DNA of 64,000 nucleotides from Lepidodermella squamata (lineage: Eukaryota > Gastrotricha), in NCBI GenBank assembly GCA_047495785.1, contig JBLDXI010000014.1:310001-374000 (forward strand). Direction: 5' to 3'. How positions within the stretch are numbered: the first letter of the stretch is position 1; the number at the start of each line of letters is the position of its first letter. This document shows positions 56,537 to 64,000 of this stretch, one piece after another. Position numbers and translations under genes: made by a program. The notes beneath the pieces were generated by a model. The model saw nothing but the letters and a program-made list of their open reading frames with translations. It ran no database searches and was not told the origin of the DNA.

Positions 56537-56544
56537 CAATTTAT
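56537..56544 (-). promoter_or_regulatory. TATA box of the double-psi-barrel gene
   Basis: On the minus strand CTTTATAAATTG lies about 50 nt upstream of the start codon. Confidence 0.5.
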
Positions 56545-57089
56545 AAAGGCGTACCTGGTCATGCACCTGAGCATGCCCTCATGTCCTCTCACATTGAACA
56601 GTGCTGCGCAGGATTATAGCGAACAACATAAATATTTTGTTGTTTACAAAGCTGATATACATAGCGATGCTCCATGACGCTGCTGTTAAAAAAATTCATG
56701 GGGAAAAGGGAACGAGTATTAAGGTATCTTTCTGCCCATTGTGTTAATCTTTCCATGTTGACTTCAAGTCTTAACATGTGATTAATTTGCACTTACCTGG
56801 GTCAAAAATCGAGCATTGTCAGCTGCGAGGTCAAATAAAAAATGTTACATCCAGTGCTCGGAGCTAAGCGCCAACAATTTCATCAAAGCTTCAAAGCAAA
56901 GAGAAAATTTGAAAGAAAGGAATTTCGAGAAATGATTTACGTCTGGAATCAGAGTGCATCACACACCCAACATGGAAAACTTTTGTTATGAATTTTTCTA
57001 TACTATGAACACTCCTATTTTAGACTCAAGAGAGTTAGTTGGCCATGTCGCTTTTAATAACTGGTTTTTACGATGAAACAATGATGCAA
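56545..57089. other. Intergenic region, no gene seen
   Basis: About 550 nt, AT-rich. Nothing supported. Confidence 0.45.
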
Positions 57090-57719
57090 CTATTTGTTCT
57101 TTTTGTCAGACTTTTGAGACATTGCATTGACAGCCTCGCGATCAGACATGGAAGTTGCCGACCATTCATCGCCTGTAACATTACTAGACCACCCACTGCT
57201 GCTGCTAGTGCTACTGCTTGCTTTACTGCTCATAGACATACGAGTAGCCATCTCGACCTCCTGCAAACAGCCCGTACACGTTTTCGAAGCTATTTCAGTG
57301 TGATGATGATAGCCGTTCTTCAAAATCCCCGGCCGTTTTATGATCGATGACAACTTAGTATCAGACACAGACGGGTCTATTCGATTGTCAGCGTACGATG
57401 GGTCTTTAATTCTGATCTTCGAATCTGGTGCTGGTTTACAACAGTGGCTGTCCAATATCATGTTGCCTTTCTTGTCGAAACTGATGTCCCAATGGCCTTT
57501 CAGAATGATATCCCATTCACCTGCCGTGACCACCCCAGCGTCGGACGTGTATGATGTCGACCTTCTGGTGTCGTACGACGAGTAGTAGGAGTCGCCGTCG
57601 TCATCGATCATGGGCGAAACTGGGGCCAAGTTTTGATCCGTTGTGCAGCATAGAAATCGCTTGTAATGCTTCGCCCCCTTCTCGGCCTTCTTGCAATGCT
57701 TGCATCTACAAACCGACAT
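57090..57719 (-). CDS. Ser-rich protein of unknown function
   Basis: Intronless frame of 209 residues from the ATG at 57719. The start was chosen over the far upstream one because the protein becomes regular there: a Cys/Lys-rich head (MSVCRCKHCKKAEKGAKHYK, then FLCC), an acidic patch with SYYSSYD, and a hydrophobic-polar strand region (GEWDIILKGHWDISFDKKG). A Ser-rich stretch (KASSSTSSSSGWSS) and a basic end (SDKKNK) complete it. No signal peptide is seen. The clustered Cys at the N-terminus could bind a metal or be lipidated. I do not recognise the family, and it may have a further exon. Confidence 0.45.
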   Translation of the reverse strand: MSVCRCKHCKKAEKGAKHYKRFLCCTTDQNLAPVSPMIDDDGDSYYSSYDTRRSTSYTSDAGVVTAGEWDIILKGHWDISFDKKGNMILDSHCCKPAPDSKIRIKDPSYADNRIDPSVSDTKLSSIIKRPGILKNGYHHHTEIASKTCTGCLQEVEMATRMSMSSKASSSTSSSSGWSSNVTGDEWSATSMSDREAVNAMSQKSDKKNK

Positions 57720-58556
57720 GCTTTCGCTATAATTCAAAAAGAACAAGACCAATCTATGAAGATGAAGTTTGTACAATAGCTTGAGGTGATGCGTAAAACT
57801 ATTGATCTGTTTAATGCAGAGGCTAAGGTGAGAAGTGTTTGGTGCAAACTTAATTACTTTTGGCACCCTTAAACTGTGTTAATTGATCGAGCAGGACGTG
57901 GGTTTTTACTCCTACGTAAGAGTATCTATATAAGTAGGCACAAGGAAGGAAACAAAGCGCTTTTAAATCCGTGTAATAAGTAGAAGAGCGCTTATAATTA
58001 AACAATATAAAATTTAAAATTAGACAACGCTATTTTCATCGTATTTTTCAATTTTTATTTGACGTGCCAGAGCCGTATTTTCCGAACAGGTGAAACGAAC
58101 GCAAAGTTTGGAATTTCCTATATCTCGTGGGAGATACGCCGCATGCTGTTTTATCGAATAATTAATCCGATCAAGCGTTATTTCTCAATAGGCTATTTAA
58201 TATCGATATTAGTCGCATTTCAGGTAGGATTGGCGACGAAGCTTCCTCACTCGCTCAGTTTCCACACATAGGAAGACACAGATGGCCTTTCGATGACCAT
58301 TGAGGAGGCTCTGTGTAATTAAACCAGGGAAATGCTAACAGATTAGCTGTGAATGAATCTCATGTAATGCTGCGAAATTTGTCGATAAATCGAAGCGCTA
58401 AGTGGGTGGCAATATTGATCGGAAATGACAAGGTAAATAGAGAGAAAGTACAGAAAGTCACTCGATTTTAAATCGAAACAGCGAACTGCAGCCGCTGTTA
58501 GATTCACGCCCGTTAGAAGTAACTTTACATTCAAATAATAAGACAGTACCGCAAAA
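57720..58556. other. Intergenic region
   Basis: Contains a TATATAAG on the plus strand (57927-57934) without a clear gene after it; it could serve a non-coding first exon for the glycosyltransferase at 58557. No coding region is supported. Confidence 0.35.
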
Positions 58557-59648
58557 ATGGCAGCAACTTTCAAGCTACCGTCATACTCTTCAAGCATTAT
58601 TTTGACAGCCGCTGCTCTGACAACAGCAATAAATTGTACGATTTTCGTTGCAATTCTGACGGATTTTCATCATACTTACATTAAATCATCATTTTTCAAC
58701 AACAATTGGGGATACAAATGCGCGGAAAATGCAGACACGAATGCTTCTTTCCAATTGCCAGATTTTTCTAGAGCAGGCGTTGGACGGAACTTCAGCGGCG
58801 TTAGAATACCGAAAATACTGCATCAAACATGGAAAACACGTGATAATATTCCGCCCAGGTATGGGGAGTATCGCGAAACATGGCTGAAAATGCACCCGAA
58901 TTGGGCGCATCACCTGTGGACCGATGAGGAAAATCGAGAACTGGTCCGGCAACATTACCCGTGGCTTCTTAAGGTCTACGACGAATTTCCAGTCGGTGTA
59001 ATGAGATCAGACATCATTCGGTACTTGATAATGCATAAGTATGGCGGTGTTTACGCCGATTTGGACACTGAGCCGATGAGGAATCTGGATTTTCTGATCG
59101 ACGGAGCCGCACAACCTGTTATTTTAGGCTACATGAGACCAGACTATAGTGACGAGGCTAATGTCCCGCCTAGTATTATGATTTCCGAACCGGGCCATCC
59201 ACTGTGGATCGTGACAGCTGTCAGAGTTCTCAGCGCTGGAATGACCAAGCCTAAAAATACGAGGTAAAATTGAGCAATCTTTACTATTTTAATTAATTGC
59301 CTATTTACTTCAATTAGGCCTGATTACGTAACTGGACCCTTCACTCTCTACTACGCTATTGAGCAGTATGTTCAAATGTTCGCAAGTAGAGTAGGGGAAT
59401 CTATAAAGCAAGGGGATCCAGTAGTTCATGATGTGCGACTTCTCGAGCCTGGACTTTTGTATCCTTATCACTGGTCCGAGTCGGCTTCATCGCGTGGTAC
59501 GCTTTGTGAATGGCGAAAAGCGACGCAGAACACTACAGCCTGTAAGGCGTTATTTCCAAACGCTTATACGATTCAATATTCGGGATATTCATGGGGCAAC
59601 GAATGGGAAGGCTGGCTTGCTAAACATAAATTGCCTGAGCTTGGCTGA
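58557..59648 (+). CDS. GT32-type Golgi glycosyltransferase 1
   Basis: Exons 58557-59263 and 59318-59648 (phase 2) give 345 residues. The N-terminus has one hydrophobic segment (SSSIILTAAALTTAINCTIFVAIL), a type II signal anchor. The catalytic domain opens with KILHQTWKTRDNIP, the hallmark of the OCH1/GT32 family, followed by HPNWAHHLWTDEENRELV. The DXD metal and sugar-nucleotide site is in YGGVYADLDTEP. Exon 2 holds YPYHWSE and YSWGNEWEGWL. It would transfer a sugar from a nucleotide donor inside the Golgi; the donor and acceptor are unknown. It is the most divergent of the array. Confidence 0.85.
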
Positions 59649-59993
59649 AACCAAAGCTGATTGTTTATTCCCAGTAAAAAAATTGAATGTGAATGAGACT
59701 TTATTGTTTTATTTTTATTCACAATTTCATCAGGCGCTTCTGACATTCTGTTGATTGAAGTTTTTTACAGCCAGAATAAGCACGACCTAACCATATAGCA
59801 CCTTATACATGAATATCGTGATCTATATTGAAGGCTAAATGATTCGCCCTGGCATATCGATTCCTTAAATACACGCTTCCACATTCGAGCGACGTCATTA
59901 ATATTACAAGGCGCCGCATCTGACTTCTATTGCCTGGCGATTGAGGCAAGACGGCTTTTATTGACAATAAAACTGCGGCTATTTCACGAAGTT

Positions 59994-60036
59994 TATATAT
60001 AAGTTTTAGGCGAGGCGGTGTTCGAGCATATCAGTT
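59994..60036 (+). promoter_or_regulatory. Core promoter of glycosyltransferase 2 (TATA plus initiator)
   Basis: TATATATAAG (59994-60003) lies about 30 nt before TCAGTT (60031-60036), implying a 5' UTR of about 160 nt. Confidence 0.55.
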
Positions 60037-60189
60037 TTGCTCACGTAAAGAATATCGAAGCTGTTTGTTTTATTGTTTCAAAAGAAAGAAAAAAGCACCG
60101 GCCACGGTTAGGCTTCGGCGCACAGCGAATATGATTAAAATTCTTGCGAGTATTATTGAATAAGTAGTGCGCGTTAAGAACGAGTAATA

Positions 60190-61323
60190 ATGACTTTCTT
60201 GGTAACTTTCAAAACATATCTGCCCAAGTTGATTTTGTGCGCAGCATTTGCCTCAACCCTGATTAATCTGACATTGTGGCTGAGCTTCTACACAAGTGGC
60301 GGTAAATCGATTCTGCCCCTTCCTGAAATCTACCGATGTAATTCATCAACTGGCCAAGTGAAAAGTGAGATCTCATCGCAGCCTGCTGTTGAACTGCCAG
60401 ATTTCAGTGGAGCCACTATCGCTGTGAGTCCCAAAGGTATCAAGATACCAAAAATTCTTCATCAAACATGGAAGGCACGAGATAATCTGCCTCCTAAATA
60501 CAAAAAGTACCGTCAAACATGGTTGGACATGCATCCTGACTGGACGCACCACCTGTGGACCGATGAGGAGAATCGAGAGCTTGTCAGAAGGCATTACCCG
60601 TGGCTTCTGAAGGTTTACGACGATTTTTCGGTCGGTATCCTTCGCTCTGATACCAGCCATTACCTTCAAATGCATCAATATGGTGGGCTGTATGCCGACC
60701 TAGACATGGAACCCTTGAGGAAACTAGACTTTTTGCTGGACAATGCAACACATCCTGTTACATTGGGATATATGACAAGCAACTTTGGAGCCACATCCAA
60801 CATCCAGCCGGGGTTCATAATATCTGAACCCGGTCATTTAGTATTCCTTGTCACAGCCATGAAGATTTTGTGGGCAGGTATCACTATGCCGAAAAACACC
60901 AGGTTTGTTTTGAACTTCGATATTGGTTTTCAATTCGAGTGACCATCTTTCAGACCCGATTACGTGACTGGTCCTGAAATCTTCTTTCGAGCCATCGAAG
61001 AATACGTCAACTTGTACGGTCGTGGTTCGACTGGTTCAATAAAAACTGGCTCGCCTGTAGTTCACGACTTGCGCATATTAGAACCTGGTCTGATCTACCC
61101 GTACCACTGGTCTGAACATAGTTCAAAGCGTGGTGAAATATGCGATGGACAGCGGCCAAGTCAAGATGAGAAGGCCTGCAAAGCTCTGTTCCCCAACGCC
61201 TACACCATTCAGTATTCAGCCTATTCGTGGGGCAAGGAGTGGGAAGGCTGGCTGGCTAAAAATAACTTACGGGAAGGGCGTAGGAAGCGCCGAGACCTTC
61301 CATCCCCTAATACCTCTAACTGA
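60190..61323 (+). CDS. GT32-type Golgi glycosyltransferase 2
   Basis: Exons 60190-60902 and 60954-61323 (phase 2, intron 51 nt) give 360 residues. The signal anchor is LILCAAFASTLINLTLWLSF. KILHQTWKARDNLPP, WTHHLWTDEENRELV and YADLDMEP (DXD) mark the GT32 catalytic domain. The C-terminus has a basic extension (GRRKRRDL) and an NTSN sequon not found in copy 1. It is nearly identical to copy 3 over most of its length, so the duplication is recent. Confidence 0.85.
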
Positions 61324-62147
61324 ATGTTATAATTCACAATTGAATGACAAAATTACTGTCAAGCAATGAGAGCAAATAAATAGTTTGCAAATCGTCGGAT
61401 AATTTTTGTATGGTTTCAAAGGCTGTAAAAAGGCTGTTTCAAGCTTAAAAAGGCTGTTTCAAGCTAAAAAAAGGCTGTAAAACTTGTTGTAATTTGATAA
61501 CGAAGAATCACGACGCAGTGCAGTCATTTCACGCGCGTTGTTTGACGCTGTCAACTTATCTCCCCACTCCCACTGTTTGGGCGCTTGATTCGTGTAAAAG
61601 CAAGGCAAAGGCGCACGTGAATAATTTTTGTTGTCAAATCCGCCGATAATTGAGATATGCCGAGTCGTTATTTTGTTGCGCAATTTCCTGATTTTATCTC
61701 GGCGGCAGATGATAACCTATTTGAAAATAATCGGGATCAAGATTCATACGGTTCCAGAGCGTGATCGATTGATAAAGCGGCCACGCTGTGATCAAAGCGA
61801 TGCCAGCGCAACTGTGGCGTGATGACGAAGCTTGTGATCACTCGAAATAGGAAAAACTGAGGAAATGACTCTCGGACTATCTAGGATTTTCTTGCGGCAT
61901 ATTTTTGTCGAATCTTTCAAAAACCTGATATCAATCTGTAACCCTGTTTTCAGGATTTTTTCTGCATGTGGAATTGTTGGAAACGAGCAGGGAGTCAATT
62001 CCAATCGTTAAAATTGTACATTGCTATCGTGCAGGTCACATTTTTTGGTTATTTTCAAGTTCCGCTAGAGGCTCGCGACAATAATCTCAGGCTCCATCGG
62101 GGGATGTTATCCGAAAAGCAAAATCGGACAGGCAGCAGATAGGATAG
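61324..62147. other. Intergenic region with a short tandem repeat
   Basis: At about 61415-61482 an AAAAAGGCTGTTTCAAGCTT-like unit is repeated two to three times. No gene is seen. Confidence 0.5.
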
Positions 62148-62183
62148 AAAAACAGAGTATATTGTTCAATATACTCTGTTTTT
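62148..62183. repeat. Perfect 17-bp hairpin
   Basis: AAAAACAGAGTATATTG (62148-62164), a 2-nt loop TT, then its exact complement (62167-62183). It lies about 25 nt left of the glycosyltransferase relic and may be a recombination scar or mobile-element remnant. Confidence 0.8.
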
Positions 62184-62207
62184 CAAATTGGTTTCACTTT
62201 AGGAGGA

Positions 62208-62345
62208 TCTACTGGTTCATACACTACAGCCTGTAAGGCGTTATTCCCAAGCGCATATATGATTCAATAATCGAGATGTTCATGGGGCAACGAATGGGAA
62301 GGCTGACTTGCTAAGGCATAAATTGCCTCACTTACCGATTACCTA
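62208..62345 (+). pseudogene. Relic of a GT32 gene (end of exon 2)
   Basis: The sequence matches the last part of glycosyltransferase 1 exon 2 (ACTACAGCCTGTAAGGCGTT and ATGGGGCAACGAATGGGAAG), with substitutions and an in-frame stop (CAATAATCG against CAATATTCG). The similarity continues into the 3' flank. The rest of the gene is missing. Confidence 0.75.
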
Positions 62346-62772
62346 TACTCAGTAAAAAATTGAATGTTCCTGGAAACGATTGATTTTATTCACAATACCT
62401 CCACATTGTGACAACACCGCTTCTAAAACAAAGCTGTTGGTTGAAGGTTTTCACAGCCAGGATGAGCACATATCTAAACATGATTCTCGGTTGAATATCA
62501 TAATCTATATTGTTGGCTGCGGCGAGCTCAACGCTGAAATGATTCGCCGCGGCGTGCCAATATCGATTCCTCTAAAATACACGCATCGAAGCGACGTCAT
62601 TAAAAATTACGAGCGTTACATATCTGACTTCCGTTGCCAGGCGATTGCGGCAAGATAGCTGACTGACAATAAAGCTGCAGCTATTTCACGAAGTTTTTAG
62701 GCGCAAAAAATGTCACACCAGCAACATTGCGGTTTTCGACCAAATCAGTTTGCTCAATAAACAAATAATATA
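62346..62772 (+). promoter_or_regulatory. Duplicated upstream region of glycosyltransferase 3
   Basis: Parallels 59700-60040 upstream of copy 2 (shared GAAGCGACGTCATTAA-like and GCTATTTCACGAAGTTT blocks). The TATA element is deleted (GAAGTTTTTAGGCG), but the initiator TCAGTT is kept at 62745-62750. The 5' UTR is much shorter than that of copy 2. An AATAAA at about 62756 is part of the leader. Confidence 0.5.
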
Positions 62773-63908
62773 ATGACTTATCTGGTAACGCTCAAAACAT
62801 ATCTGCCCAAGTTTATTTTGTGCACAGCATTTGTCTCAACCCTGATTAATCTGACATTATGGCTAAGCTTCTACACAAGCGGGGGCAGATCGATTCTGCC
62901 CATTCCTGAAATCTACCGATGTGATTCGACAGCTAGGCAACAGCAAAATGGGAACTCATCGCAGCCTGTTGTAGAGTTGCCAGATTTCAGTAAGGCCACT
63001 ATCGCAGTGAGCCCCAAAGGTATCAAGATTCCAAAGATTCTTCATCAGACTTGGAAAAAACGAGACAATCTGCCTCCTAAATACAAAAAGTACCGTCAAA
63101 CATGGTTGGACATGCACCCAGACTGGACCCACCACCTGTGGACCGACGAGGAGAATCGAGAGCTTGTCAGAAGGCATTACCCGTGGCTTCTGAAGGTCTA
63201 CGACGAGTTTCCGGTCGGAATCCTGCGGTCAGATACCAGCCATTACCTTCAAATGCATCAATACGGTGGTTTGTATGCAGATCTCGATATGGAACCCTTG
63301 AGGAAGCTGGACTTTTTGCTGGACAATGCAACACATCCTGTAATACTTGGTTACATGAGAAGTAACTATGAAGACCTAGCCAACATCCAGCCGGGGTTTA
63401 TAATCTCCGAACCTGGTCACTTGGTATTCCTCGTCACGGCTATGAAGATTTTGTGGGCAGGCATTACTATGCCTAAAAACAGCAGGTTTGTTGATTTCTG
63501 TGATTTAGGACCATTCACCTGATTGTTATTTGCAGACCTGACTATGTGACTGGTCCTGTAATTTTCTACCAAGCCATTGAAGACTACGTCAACCTGTACG
63601 GTCGTGGTTCAAAGGACTCAATAAAAACTGGCTCCCCTGTTGTTCACGATTTGCGCATATTAGAGCCTGGGCTGATCTACCCGTATCACTGGTCTGAACA
63701 TAGTTCAAAGCGTGGTGAAATATGCGATGGACAGCGGCCAACCCAAGACGAGAAGGCCTGCAAAGCTCTGTTCCCCAACGCCTACACCATTCAGTATTCA
63801 GCCTATTCGTGGGGCAAGGAGTGGGAAGGCTGGCTGGCTAAAAATAATTTACCTGAGGTAGGGCGCAGGAAACGCCGAGACATTCTACTCCCTACTACCT
63901 CTAACTGA
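62773..63908 (+). CDS. GT32-type Golgi glycosyltransferase 3
   Basis: Exons 62773-63485 and 63536-63908 (phase 2, intron 50 nt) give 361 residues. Signal anchor FILCTAFVSTLINLTLWLSF. Catalytic motifs KILHQTWKKRDNLPP, WTHHLWTDEENRELV and YADLDMEP are intact. The C-terminal basic stretch GRRKRRDI and a TTSN end match copy 2. There are no disabling changes, so the gene looks functional despite its altered promoter. Confidence 0.85.
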
Positions 63909-64000
63909 ATGCTCTAAGCTATAATTAGTGATTATTTAATTTCAAAACGACGCAATGAGTTAGAATAAAAAAGCGGTGGAAGCCATGTGCGATTGCATCC

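Noticed and set aside
58059-58271. 70-codon plus-strand frame before glycosyltransferase 1
   Set aside because: No domain and no splice link to the gene at 58557, which has its own start and signal anchor.

Overview
The window reads as nuclear DNA of a small-genome invertebrate animal. Genes carry GT-AG introns, many only 50-60 nt long, and most encode secreted or membrane proteins with clear signal peptides. Families include Cys-loop channels, Ly6/uPAR proteins, an amidated neuropeptide precursor, SUEL lectin, discoidin (F5/8C) and MACPF domains. Several promoters pair a TATA box with a TCAGT initiator, the arthropod-type initiator, so an ecdysozoan (mite, springtail or tardigrade grade) is my best guess. 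I cannot fix the species from sequence alone. Gene models below were assembled by eye from splice sites and reading phase.

Layout. 0-10 kb: the edge of a Thr-rich mucin-like gene (-) and two single-pass membrane proteins (+). 10.4-11.7 kb: a candidate micro-ORF behind a TATA box and a neuropeptide precursor giving FRFamide- and FRWamide-type ends. 12.4-20.9 kb: six tandem Cys-loop channel subunits, three intronless and three with two conserved introns, all with very short M3-M4 linkers. 21-35 kb: one stand-alone Cys-rich protein (-) and three MACPF proteins (+) that end in the same Cys-rich module. The third copy lost its signal peptide to an inserted mobile element. Two tRNA-like sequences and a TA-flanked palindromic element lie between copies 2 and 3.

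35.6-47.4 kb: a small secreted protein, then two tandem nine-exon genes (-) for mosaic adhesion proteins of about 1,190 residues (DxDGD metal-binding repeats, IgGFc-binding-like region, second metal-binding repeat, Thr linker, VWA, SUEL lectin, F5/8C, sushi-like tail). 49.5-50.8 kb: a head-to-head pair of Ly6/uPAR genes. 50.9-56.5 kb: two intronless beta-helix proteins and an intronless double-psi-barrel (GH45-like) protein, a cell-wall-polysaccharide-directed group that may be of foreign origin. 57-64 kb: a Ser-rich protein of unknown function and a tandem array of GT32-type Golgi glycosyltransferases (three intact, one relic).

Together these are mostly surface, secreted and sensory proteins in young tandem arrays, which suggests environmental sensing, defence and feeding. 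The strongest candidates for something undescribed are the two mosaic lectin/VWA proteins, the MACPF family with its shared Cys-rich module and stand-alone version, and the short-linker channel cluster.
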